A stretch of 6,511 nucleotides of DNA from positions 1-6,511 of the forward strand of contig JAYVYR010000108.1 of assembly GCA_043784065.1 (NCBI GenBank), given 5' to 3'. This DNA is from Bog-756 sp043784065 (GTDB taxonomy: Bacteria; Actinomycetota; Acidimicrobiia; Acidimicrobiales; RAAP-2). This document shows positions 1-5,016 of the stretch, in pieces. The notes under the pieces were generated by a model that saw nothing but the letters and a program-made list of their open reading frames with translations, made no database searches and was not told the origin of the DNA. The translations under genes were made by a program, and so were the position numbers. How positions within the stretch are numbered: position 1 is the stretch's first letter; every line of letters begins with the position of its first letter.

Positions 1-594
1 CATCCGACTCGGGTCACCTCGACGACTGCGTTGGCGACTACCGCGACCACCACGGACGCCGGGTTGCTAGCGCAGACGTCGGACAAACCCCCGACCGACG
101 TGGCCGCGGTATCCAGCCGGATGGCCCCCCTATGGACGGCGATCCGAACCGGCAGTCTCTCCATTGGCATGACAGTCTTCTTCCCGGAAACGGCGTACCT
201 GCGGATGAAGACCGGCGTGCTGTCGAGCCCGGCCACCGACTTTCAGAACCGCCTTGTCGCCCTCTACAACATGGATCTCAGCACGTACCGTGCTGCTCTC
301 GGCGTTCCACCAGCAAAGGCTGAACCCGTCAGTTTCGGGGTCGACCCTTCGCTGGCCCACTGGGTACCGCCCCGAGCCTGCGCCAACACGATTGGCTATT
401 GGCACCTGCCGAACATCCGCCTCTCGTACTCCTCGGGCGGCTCGGTGTCCTCCTTCGGGGTGTTCTCGCTCATCTCGTGGCGAAATGTCTGGTTTGTAAT
501 CCATTTAGGTCCCGTGCCGCGGACCTCAGGCTCGGGCCTACTCGACCTCCCTGCCGTTGGGCCGGGGATGCCCGGGCCCGGCGGGGGTTGCTGA
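1..594 (+). CDS. Probable secreted or lipoprotein of unknown function, 3' part
   Basis: The frame is open from the left edge to the TGA at 592-594, giving 197 visible residues, so the true start and any signal peptide lie outside the window. The TTG at 31 could formally start it but has no ribosome binding site and sits inside a Thr/Ala-rich stretch (TRVTSTTALATTATTTDAG) typical of the linker after a lipoprotein or signal-peptide cleavage site. A globular part follows with IRTGSLSIGMTVFFPETAYL, LVALYNMDLSTY, NTIGYWHLPNIRLSY and SLISWRNVWFVIHLGP. It ends in a Gly/Pro-rich tail, GPGMPGPGGGC, with a C-terminal cysteine. I recognise this as an actinobacterial family of exported hypothetical proteins whose members carry similar YWHLP, SLISWR..W.V.HLGP and PGPGGGC blocks, from memory and not from a search. 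No catalytic motif is visible and the function is unknown. Coding status is well supported; the location outside the membrane is inference. Confidence 0.8.
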   Translation, partial: HPTRVTSTTALATTATTTDAGLLAQTSDKPPTDVAAVSSRMAPLWTAIRTGSLSIGMTVFFPETAYLRMKTGVLSSPATDFQNRLVALYNMDLSTYRAALGVPPAKAEPVSFGVDPSLAHWVPPRACANTIGYWHLPNIRLSYSSGGSVSSFGVFSLISWRNVWFVIHLGPVPRTSGSGLLDLPAVGPGMPGPGGGC

Positions 595-596
595 CC

Positions 597-612
597 GCTC
601 CCCCGGGGGAGC
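597..612. terminator. GC-rich 16-bp perfect palindrome after the first gene
   Basis: GCTCCCCCGGGGGAGC is a perfect dyad starting 2 bases after the stop codon at 592-594. The run of G at 583-587 could alternatively pair with the C-run at 600-604. It may act as a terminator or mRNA 3' stabiliser for the upstream gene, but no T-run follows, so intrinsic termination is unproven. It could equally be a chance GC palindrome. Confidence 0.35.
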
Positions 613-638
613 CGCATGGTGAGGACCGAAGAATTCGA

Positions 639-667
639 TTGGGTTATCGGCGAACCGGGCTTACCTT
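639..667 (+). promoter_or_regulatory. Weak candidate promoter for the 697-1213 gene pair
   Basis: TTGGGT (639-644) and TACCTT (662-667) are separated by 17 bases and lie 29 bases upstream of the start codon at 697, between the upstream stop and the small two-gene operon. The match to a sigma70-type consensus is partial. Position and spacing are the main support. Low confidence in GC-rich DNA, where -35 boxes are poorly conserved. Confidence 0.2.
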
Positions 668-685
668 GAAGTACAGGGGCCGAGC

Positions 686-691
686 GGGAGG
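686..691 (+). promoter_or_regulatory. Ribosome binding site for the 697 gene
   Basis: GGGAGG lies 5 bases upstream of the ATG at 697 and fixes that start over the later in-frame ATG at 721. Confidence 0.75.
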
Positions 692-696
692 TACCC

Positions 697-993
697 ATGT
701 CGTTCACTCAGATCATCGAGATGGTGACCAGCCGGTCCGACGACGTTGAAGCGCTGGTTGACGAGTGGCGCGCCTCGACCGACGGGAAAAGGACGGCCAG
801 GCGAGGCACCTTCACCCAGGACCGAGACCGCCCGAACACGTTCGCCCAGATCGCGGAGTTCCCCTCATGTGGGGATGCGATGGCCAACTCGGACCTGCCG
901 GAGACGGCGGGCTTCGCTATGCGTATGGCTGGGTTGTGCGATGGACCGATGGGGTTCCGAAATTTGGACGTGAGACGCGTCGAAGAGATGTGA
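697..993 (+). CDS. Small dimeric alpha/beta-barrel (ABM-like) protein, 98 aa
   Basis: The protein is 98 residues with a good ribosome binding site, beginning MSFTQIIEMVTSR. A first beta strand (FTQIIEMV) is followed by a helix (DVEALVDEWRAST), a second strand pair (RRGTFTQDRDRPNTFAQIAEF), a further helix (CGDAMANSDLPETAGFAMRM) and a last strand region (GPMGFRNLDVRRVE). This order and length match the ferredoxin-like dimeric alpha/beta-barrel fold used by antibiotic-biosynthesis monooxygenase-like and heme- or stress-related small proteins. The NTFAQIAEFPS strand followed by a SDLPET segment is typical of that superfamily in actinobacteria. No catalytic residues can be assigned, so an enzymatic role is not claimed. 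It is followed after 31 bases by the DUF1059 gene and both are probably on one transcript. Cytoplasmic location is inferred from the lack of a signal peptide. Confidence 0.8.
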   Translation: MSFTQIIEMVTSRSDDVEALVDEWRASTDGKRTARRGTFTQDRDRPNTFAQIAEFPSCGDAMANSDLPETAGFAMRMAGLCDGPMGFRNLDVRRVEEM

Positions 994-1012
994 CCATCGG
1001 ACAACAACGTAA

Positions 1013-1019
1013 AAGGAGG
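1013..1019 (+). promoter_or_regulatory. Strong ribosome binding site for the DUF1059 gene
   Basis: AAGGAGG, near-perfect anti-16S complement, lies 5 bases before the ATG at 1025. It is the best Shine-Dalgarno sequence seen in the window and suggests high translation of the small protein. Confidence 0.85.
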
Positions 1020-1024
1020 CTCGT

Positions 1025-1213
1025 ATGGGCCGAAAAATAGCTGATTGTCGCGACTTCCCGAGCGACAACAATTGCTCCCTGACCATCTCGGGCGAAGAGG
1101 ACGAAGTCGTCGCCACGGCCACGCAGCATGCGGTTTCCGTCCACGGGCATGAGGACACCACCGAGGTCCGGGACTGGCTGCGCCAGAACTTGAAAGACGA
1201 TGTGCTGGCGTAG
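1025..1213 (+). CDS. DUF1059 small protein, 62 aa
   Basis: This 62-residue protein reads MGRKIADCRDFP, then DNNCSLTISGEEDEVVATA, then QHAVSVHGHEDTTEVRDWL. It fits DUF1059: an N-terminal strand with Cys8, a second Cys17, a G.EDEVV helix and an H-x4-H pair (His35 and His40). The two Cys and two His are placed as a plausible metal or zinc site, which is inference. Family function is unknown. Members are usually 55-65 residues, so it appears complete. It follows the ABM-like gene by 31 bases with a very strong ribosome binding site, so the two are probably co-transcribed. The stop codon TAG is at 1211-1213, only 17 bases from the end of the convergent phosphotransferase gene. Confidence 0.85.
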   Translation: MGRKIADCRDFPSDNNCSLTISGEEDEVVATATQHAVSVHGHEDTTEVRDWLRQNLKDDVLA

Positions 1214-1227
1214 GCAGTCGTCGCCAG
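1205..1227. terminator. Possible shared hairpin between convergent genes
   Basis: CTGGCG (1205-1210) and CGCCAG (1222-1227) form an inverted repeat with an 11-base loop. It overlaps the stop codon of the DUF1059 gene and fills most of the 17-base gap to the convergent gene. Such a hairpin could end transcription from both sides. No clear U-tract is present on either strand, so this is a low-confidence call. Confidence 0.35.
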
Positions 1228-1230
1228 AAA

Positions 1231-2592
1231 TCAAACCTCCAGGGCGTCCAGGTATGACGGATTGGCCACAAGGAGCTGGTCTCGGGTGGAAGGCGCCAGC
1301 ACGCGGCCGATGGTAGCGAGCGCGTCGTCGAAGCTGCCGCTCCGGATAGCCGTCGCTAGTGCCGCGTCCCCCTTGAATCCAAGATTGGCGAGCCGGTTGG
1401 CGTGGGCCCGGGCGATCGACGGGCCCAGCCGAAATTCGCGCTCGACCATGAGGAGCACGTTGCGGGAGACCCGGTCGTCGAATCCCGCCCGCCCTCCTCG
1501 GCCGTGGTCCGGCGAAGTATCAAGGTACTCGCGCACCGATTCCACCAGTTCGATGGCGGTCGGACGCCCGAACGGCTCGATGACCGGGAGGGGAGCCGAG
1601 TCGGCATACGGTGATCCGGTGTCGTCCGGAGTGACCTCGAGAAGCAGGAGGAGGTCCCACTCGCTCTCGCATACCCGTCGTCCGATCGCCGCCAACTCGA
1701 CCGACCGGGTGGAGCCGCCGAGGTGGGTGCCAGCCTGCAGGGCGCAGATCACCGCCCACTTGACGGCGGCGTATACCTCCCACCACAGCACCCTTCCAGG
1801 ATCGATCGCCTGGCCGCCAGCCGACCGGTAGGAGTCGAGCAGGCTGGGAAGATCGCCGAAGCCGCCGACCCGGCCGGGGCCTCCGAAGCGCCAGGACCGG
1901 GCACATAGCCAGCCGATGTCTTCGGCCGGATCGCCGGCGTGGGCCAGCTCCCAATCGAGTACGGCACGCAGGCCGTGGGGCCCGACGAGCAGGTTGCCCA
2001 TCCGGAAGTCACCGTGCACGGTGACCCGGCGGTCCGACTCTGGCCGGTTGATGTTCAGCCATCGGACGCCGAGCTCGAGGCAAGGCCGCACTTCTCCTAG
2101 CCCGTCGAGGAACGGCAGCGGGTCACCCAGCGGGTCACGTCGGGGCATTCCTGGAATGGAATCGGGATCGATGCAGTGGATGGCGGCTAGTGCCGAGCCG
2201 CACTGGGCGGTCAGCGCACTCCGGGCGGCTGCCCACCGGTGGTCGCGAAGGAGTTTGCGCGGGATGGTCTCACCGTCGATGCGATCCACCACCATCCAGC
2301 CCGGGTCGAGACCATCTTCTGCTCCGGCGGCCACGACGTGGGGCACCGGGACGCCGAGTTCGTCCGCTGCCCGCAACAGCTTCGCCTCGATGGGCACCCG
2401 ACTGCCGGGCGCCAGCCCATGGCCTCGATCCTCCTGGAGGATCAGCGGACGGATGGAGCCGTCATCGGCCTCGAGATCGAACGAGCTGGTGATGCGGGAT
2501 GCACCACCGGAAAGGCGGGTCAGATAGTGCGCGGTACCACCCAGAACCTGGCCAAGTACGGCTGCGACTTCGTCACGGGAATGGACCATCAT
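1231..2592 (-). CDS. Phosphotransferase family protein (APH fold) with C-terminal DUF6285-like domain
   Basis: The protein is 453 residues. Residues about 25-290 carry the aminoglycoside/choline-kinase-like (APH) fold: a Gly-rich loop LSGGASR (27-33), a hinge-like WMVVDRIDGET (99-109), the catalytic loop HGDFRMGN (193-200, Brenner motif HxDxxxxN, catalytic Asp195) and the metal-binding DWE (213-215). Residues about 340-450 (RPTAIELVESVREYLD, then a helical segment with LMVEREFRLGP) match the DUF6285 module that is found fused to, or encoded beside, such kinases. The substrate is unknown. In this subfamily, related to the kinase part of ACAD10/11, it is often a hydroxyacyl or other lipid-like molecule, but that is family-level inference and aminoglycoside resistance should not be assumed. 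Its start codon overlaps the stop of the upstream DUF7064/7065-like gene (ATGA), and it has no ribosome binding site of its own. MetMet at the start allows ATG at 2592 or 2589. Probably cytoplasmic. Confidence 0.9.
   Translation of the reverse strand: MMVHSRDEVAAVLGQVLGGTAHYLTRLSGGASRITSSFDLEADDGSIRPLILQEDRGHGLAPGSRVPIEAKLLRAADELGVPVPHVVAAGAEDGLDPGWMVVDRIDGETIPRKLLRDHRWAAARSALTAQCGSALAAIHCIDPDSIPGMPRRDPLGDPLPFLDGLGEVRPCLELGVRWLNINRPESDRRVTVHGDFRMGNLLVGPHGLRAVLDWELAHAGDPAEDIGWLCARSWRFGGPGRVGGFGDLPSLLDSYRSAGGQAIDPGRVLWWEVYAAVKWAVICALQAGTHLGGSTRSVELAAIGRRVCESEWDLLLLLEVTPDDTGSPYADSAPLPVIEPFGRPTAIELVESVREYLDTSPDHGRGGRAGFDDRVSRNVLLMVEREFRLGPSIARAHANRLANLGFKGDAALATAIRSGSFDDALATIGRVLAPSTRDQLLVANPSYLDALEV
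2589..2592 (-). promoter_or_regulatory. ATGA stop-start overlap (translational coupling)
   Basis: On the minus strand the four bases ATGA hold both the start ATG of the phosphotransferase and the TGA stop of the upstream gene. No Shine-Dalgarno is seen upstream of this start, so translation is probably by termination-reinitiation, which keeps the two products at a fixed ratio. Confidence 0.85.
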
Positions 2593-3587
2593 TCGACGGG
2601 AACGACAGGTCTTCCGTCCCCGCCGAGTTGGTGGAGGTATTCGGCGATGCCGGTGCCGGTGCGGCCGGCACGCTCACCGTCTCGGTACGTCCACCGGGTC
2701 AGACCTTCGTTGATCAGGGTGCCCGTCGTTCGGCCGATGTCGGCAACCCGCAACACTTCGCCGGTCAACTCGTACTCCCGGCCCTGCTTGTCTGCCACGG
2801 TGAGGTGGACGACCTTCTGGGTGATGTCGTCGTCGGCCAGTTCCGTCTGCAGACGCCATTCAGCAACGCTGGTGGCCCGGCCACCGTCGTAGATCCAGCC
2901 CCGATGGAGGTCGCCGTGGCTGGTGCCGAGTCGGATGCCTCCGAAGTGGAGGTCACGGTCGACATTGATGCTGAACCAGCGCCACATGGTCGGGCCGCCC
3001 CAGTTGCGCGGACCCCAGGATCCGTCCCGATTTCCGAGCGCCCCGTCCCAGGTGAGCCGACGGCCGTCTACCTCCAACCAACCCGTCCACGTGCCGGCCT
3101 GCTCGTAGTGACCTTTGCCGGTGGTCCCAGCGGCGTCCGTCGACTCCCCTGAACGTCGATGGCCCGATGCCTGCCCGTCTGTCCCGATGGCCGGGGTGAG
3201 CGAGTCGAACCGCAGGTCGAGTCGGATCCGGGCCTCGTGGTCGCTGATCGATCCCCGGGTGCAGGCGCGCTCGGGTGCCGTCCCATCGAAGGTGAGCCGC
3301 CACGTGCGCATCGGCTCCAGCATCTCGTAGCGGACATCACCCACCTCCAACACGGTGTCGACCATCTCTCGCTGCTCCTTGACGGCGCGGTACTCGGCAA
3401 GGCGACCCCCCGGTAGCCAAAGTGACAGGCCGACATCCATCGTGCCCTCGTTGGGCCGGATACCGATACGGGTGAACAGTCCGGAGTCGGTGTCCGGGTC
3501 GAAGCCGTTGAAGTAGTACGACTCGCTCCACGCCGCCTCGCCCTCGATGGGGTGGCCGAGGTCGTGGCGGGGTTCGAGGATCGGCAT
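2589..3587 (-). CDS. DUF7064/DUF7065-like beta-rich protein, 332 aa
   Basis: This 332-residue protein is rich in predicted beta strands and has no signal peptide. Key blocks are GEAAWSESYYFNGFDPDTD (16-34), HYEQAG (160-165), GNRDGSWGPR (185-194), MWRWFSINVD (201-210), LHFGGIRLG (213-221) and LINEGLTRWTYRDG (291-304). The E.YYFNGFD start, the G.RD.SWGPR signature and the W.WFS strand are characteristic of the paired DUF7065/DUF7064 domains in actinobacteria and sphingomonads, which resemble the lipocalin-like hydroxyneurosporene hydratase (CrtC/AttH) fold. The assignment is from memory of the family. These genes often sit beside APH-fold kinases and acyl-CoA enzymes, which fits the coupled gene downstream and suggests a role in binding or converting a hydrophobic substrate. 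Ser, Gly and Thr dominate residues 133-158, probably a disordered loop. The ATG at 3587 is the only good in-frame start; two ATGs just upstream (3595, 3598) are out of frame, and no strong ribosome binding site is visible. Confidence 0.85.
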   Translation of the reverse strand: MPILEPRHDLGHPIEGEAAWSESYYFNGFDPDTDSGLFTRIGIRPNEGTMDVGLSLWLPGGRLAEYRAVKEQREMVDTVLEVGDVRYEMLEPMRTWRLTFDGTAPERACTRGSISDHEARIRLDLRFDSLTPAIGTDGQASGHRRSGESTDAAGTTGKGHYEQAGTWTGWLEVDGRRLTWDGALGNRDGSWGPRNWGGPTMWRWFSINVDRDLHFGGIRLGTSHGDLHRGWIYDGGRATSVAEWRLQTELADDDITQKVVHLTVADKQGREYELTGEVLRVADIGRTTGTLINEGLTRWTYRDGERAGRTGTGIAEYLHQLGGDGRPVVPVE

Positions 3588-3604
3588 CGGCCCATCATCG
3601 TCGC

Positions 3605-3619
3605 TCGGCGGACCGCCGA
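3605..3619. promoter_or_regulatory. Perfect dyad upstream of the DUF7064-like/kinase pair
   Basis: TCGGCGG-A-CCGCCGA is a perfect inverted repeat with 7-base arms around one central base, 18 bases upstream of the start codon at 3587 (minus strand). It could be an operator or an mRNA hairpin that limits ribosome access. The GC-rich arms make chance pairing possible. Confidence 0.4.
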
Positions 3620-3624
3620 CAACG

Positions 3625-3651
3625 GATACGGTCCTTCCGGTGCTCCGTATC
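3625..3651. promoter_or_regulatory. 7-13-7 inverted repeat, candidate operator or hairpin
   Basis: GATACGG (3625-3631) and CCGTATC (3645-3651) are perfect inverted arms separated by 13 bases, lying 38 bases upstream of the start at 3587 and 36 bases past the stop of the DUF389 gene. Arm length and spacing suit a TetR-type or other dimeric regulator. It could also form an RNA hairpin ending the upstream DUF389 transcript, but no U-tract is visible. Confidence 0.45.
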
Positions 3652-3686
3652 TCGACCGCGGCCCAGTGCCCATCCGGTCGACGGGT

Positions 3687-4379
3687 TCAGGTGCCCGGTA
3701 GATCGACCGTCCGGCTCGGAACAAGTTCAACCTTCACGTGTGTCGCCGCATAGCCACCAGAGTCGAGAGCCCGGCGCAGGGCTGTCGCGTCCGGTCCGGG
3801 AGGGGATCCCGTCACCCGGACGAAGACGTCGCTTGGCTCCACGGTGACACTGACTACCTCCCAGTGGTCCGCTTTGGCCCACGTGCTGGCGGTAGCGGCC
3901 ACCCCCGGCTCGGTCGAGGCGATCGAGCTGATACGAGACGATGTGAGCGTCAACGGGATGGCGACCACCACCAGGCTGGCCACGATGACGGCGCTGGCGC
4001 GGCCCCGGTGCATACGCCGCTTGGCTTAGCTGAGGTCCTGGTCGGCCACCCGGACTACCCGGTAGAGGACCATGAGAAGGAGTCCGGTCACCAAGATCGC
4101 GCTGACATTGGAGACGAACAGGAGAAGGGCCCCGAGGGCTTGGTCGTGGGCCCCAGACTCCAAGGTCAGGCCGACGACGGTCAGCGGTGGGACGAGCGAG
4201 ATGGCGATGGCGACGCCGGGCAGCCATCCCACGCCGATGACGACGGCCGTAGAGTCACCGACGACGCCGGCCGAGGCAATCACAGCTGACAGACCCAAGA
4301 GAAGCCAGGACCGGCTGAGGCGCTGTGACTTCTGAGGGCCCTCGAAAAAACAGCTGCGCTCGCATCCGCACGATGTCAT
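3687..4379 (-). pseudogene. DUF389 membrane protein, with core deletion and in-frame TAA
   Basis: Two pieces in the same frame belong to one DUF389 protein. Residues 1-117 (4379-4029) hold the N-terminal FFEGPQKSQRLSRSW leader, a first membrane helix (LLLGLSAVIASAGVVGDSTA), then LPGVAIAISLVPPLTVVG and ALGALLLFVSNVSAILVTG helices. A TAA at 4026-4028 stops it, but the frame continues AKRRMHRGRASAVIV through another membrane helix and the soluble C-terminal domain to VELVPSRTVDLPGT, TGA at 3687-3689. Replacing TAA by CAA (Gln), one transition, would restore continuity. In intact relatives VVIG is followed by the AM(I)VAPLMTPI core and several helices before LPGVAIAI. Here VVIG joins VGWLPGVAIAI directly (about 4227-4240), so roughly 80-100 residues and several membrane segments are missing in frame. 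DUF389 proteins are integral membrane proteins of unknown function, and this copy is unlikely to work. A separate 108-residue product from the ATG at 4013 is formally possible. Confidence 0.8.
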
Positions 4380-4452
4380 CGTTGGTCACTGAAGGCATCG
4401 GCCGATCAAGGCTCCTCTCGACAGAATCGGGCCGACGCGTTGATCCGGAGAC

Positions 4453-4942
4453 CTACTTCTCAGCCCTGGCCTTGTCGATGGCCGTACCCTTGGCGTTGGC
4501 CGTGCCAGTGGCCATGACGTTGGCCTTGCCCTTGGCCATGACGTTGGCCTGGTTCAGAGTCACTGCAGCTCGGACGACCGCTCACAATGCCTCTTCGTCC
4601 AACTGCTCGCCTTCATGGATGTCAATGGCACGTCTCGTGTTCCCTTCGAGACTGGAATTGAACAGACTCGAAGGATCCTCCAATGCCGCCCCCTTGGCGA
4701 AGGTCATCTTCACGACTGCTTTGTAGGTCTCGCCGGTACAGACAATCTCATCGTGATACCAGGTGGGAACCCCTCGCCACTTCCATTCCTCGACGATGTC
4801 GGGATCGGCAGCTTTGATCACGCCTCGCAGCCGGCTGAGCATGGCGCCGCGCCAGTCACCCAGCTCCTCGATCCTCCCGTCGATGAGTTCGGAGGGACTT
4901 CTGCTGTCTTGGCCACCAGTGGTCGTCCTTCCCGTTCCTCAT
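4453..4942 (-). pseudogene. DUF1801 family protein, interrupted by TGA and lacking an in-frame start
   Basis: The frame reads SPSELIDGRIEELGDWRGAM, then LSRLRGVIKAADPDIVEEW, KWRGVPTWYHDEIVCTGE, TYKAVVKMTFAKGAALEDPS and SSLEGNTRRAIDIHEGEQLD. This is a close match to the DUF1801 (YdhG-like) fold. A TGA at 4582-4584 follows DEEAL, yet the same frame continues AVVRAAVTLNQAN, exactly what the family needs for its last helix, and then a Lys/Ala/Gly tail ending in KARAEK and a TAG at 4453-4455. CGA (Arg) to TGA, one transition, would explain the break. Upstream, ATG 4842 begins inside the first helix, and the frame is open back to a TGA at 4939-4941 with no ATG, GTG or TTG. The nearest good ATGs (4942 and 4946) are in other frames, so a one-base indel near 4930-4942 is likely. 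DUF1801 function is unknown; some members are described as iron-chaperone-like. The 86-residue piece 4842-4582 is the longest intact stretch. Confidence 0.75.
4496..4549. repeat. 24-bp tandem repeat in the DUF1801 tail
   Basis: Two 24-base units (4496-4519 and 4520-4543) differ at three positions and are followed by 6 bases of a third (4544-4549); a more degenerate copy may precede them. On the minus strand they encode ANVMAKGK and ANVMATGT, followed by ANAKGTA. The unit is a multiple of three, so copy changes keep frame. Confidence 0.7.
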
Positions 4943-5016
4943 GCATGGTCCGAAGGAGTGGTTGGTAGGCGCGATCGCCATGGTGCCGTCGTTACCCGGA
5001 CCCGTATACGACCTGC

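Noticed and set aside
1262..1831. Long plus-strand open frame opposite the phosphotransferase (also 1916-2527 and 2239-2892)
   Set aside because: Arg/Ser/Pro-rich shadow of the GC-rich minus-strand gene, without ribosome binding site or recognisable motif; the minus strand carries the kinase motifs.
1231..2592. Aminoglycoside resistance gene
   Set aside because: The APH fold is shared by many kinases; the DUF6285-like fusion and coupled DUF7064-like neighbour point to a metabolic kinase instead.
2499..3152. Plus-strand open frame of 217 codons opposite the DUF7064-like gene
   Set aside because: Antisense shadow; the opposite strand carries family motifs such as GNRDGSWGPR.
4325..4726. Plus-strand open frame with a hydrophobic stretch (LALSMAVPLALAVPVAMTLA)
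   Set aside because: The hydrophobic part is the antisense of the 24-bp repeat; the minus strand encodes a DUF1801 tail. No ribosome binding site.
4968..4979. Short GGCG-CGAT-CGCC dyad between the DUF1801 and sulfatase genes
   Set aside because: Four-base arms in GC-rich DNA are expected by chance; there is no T-run and nothing to support a terminator.
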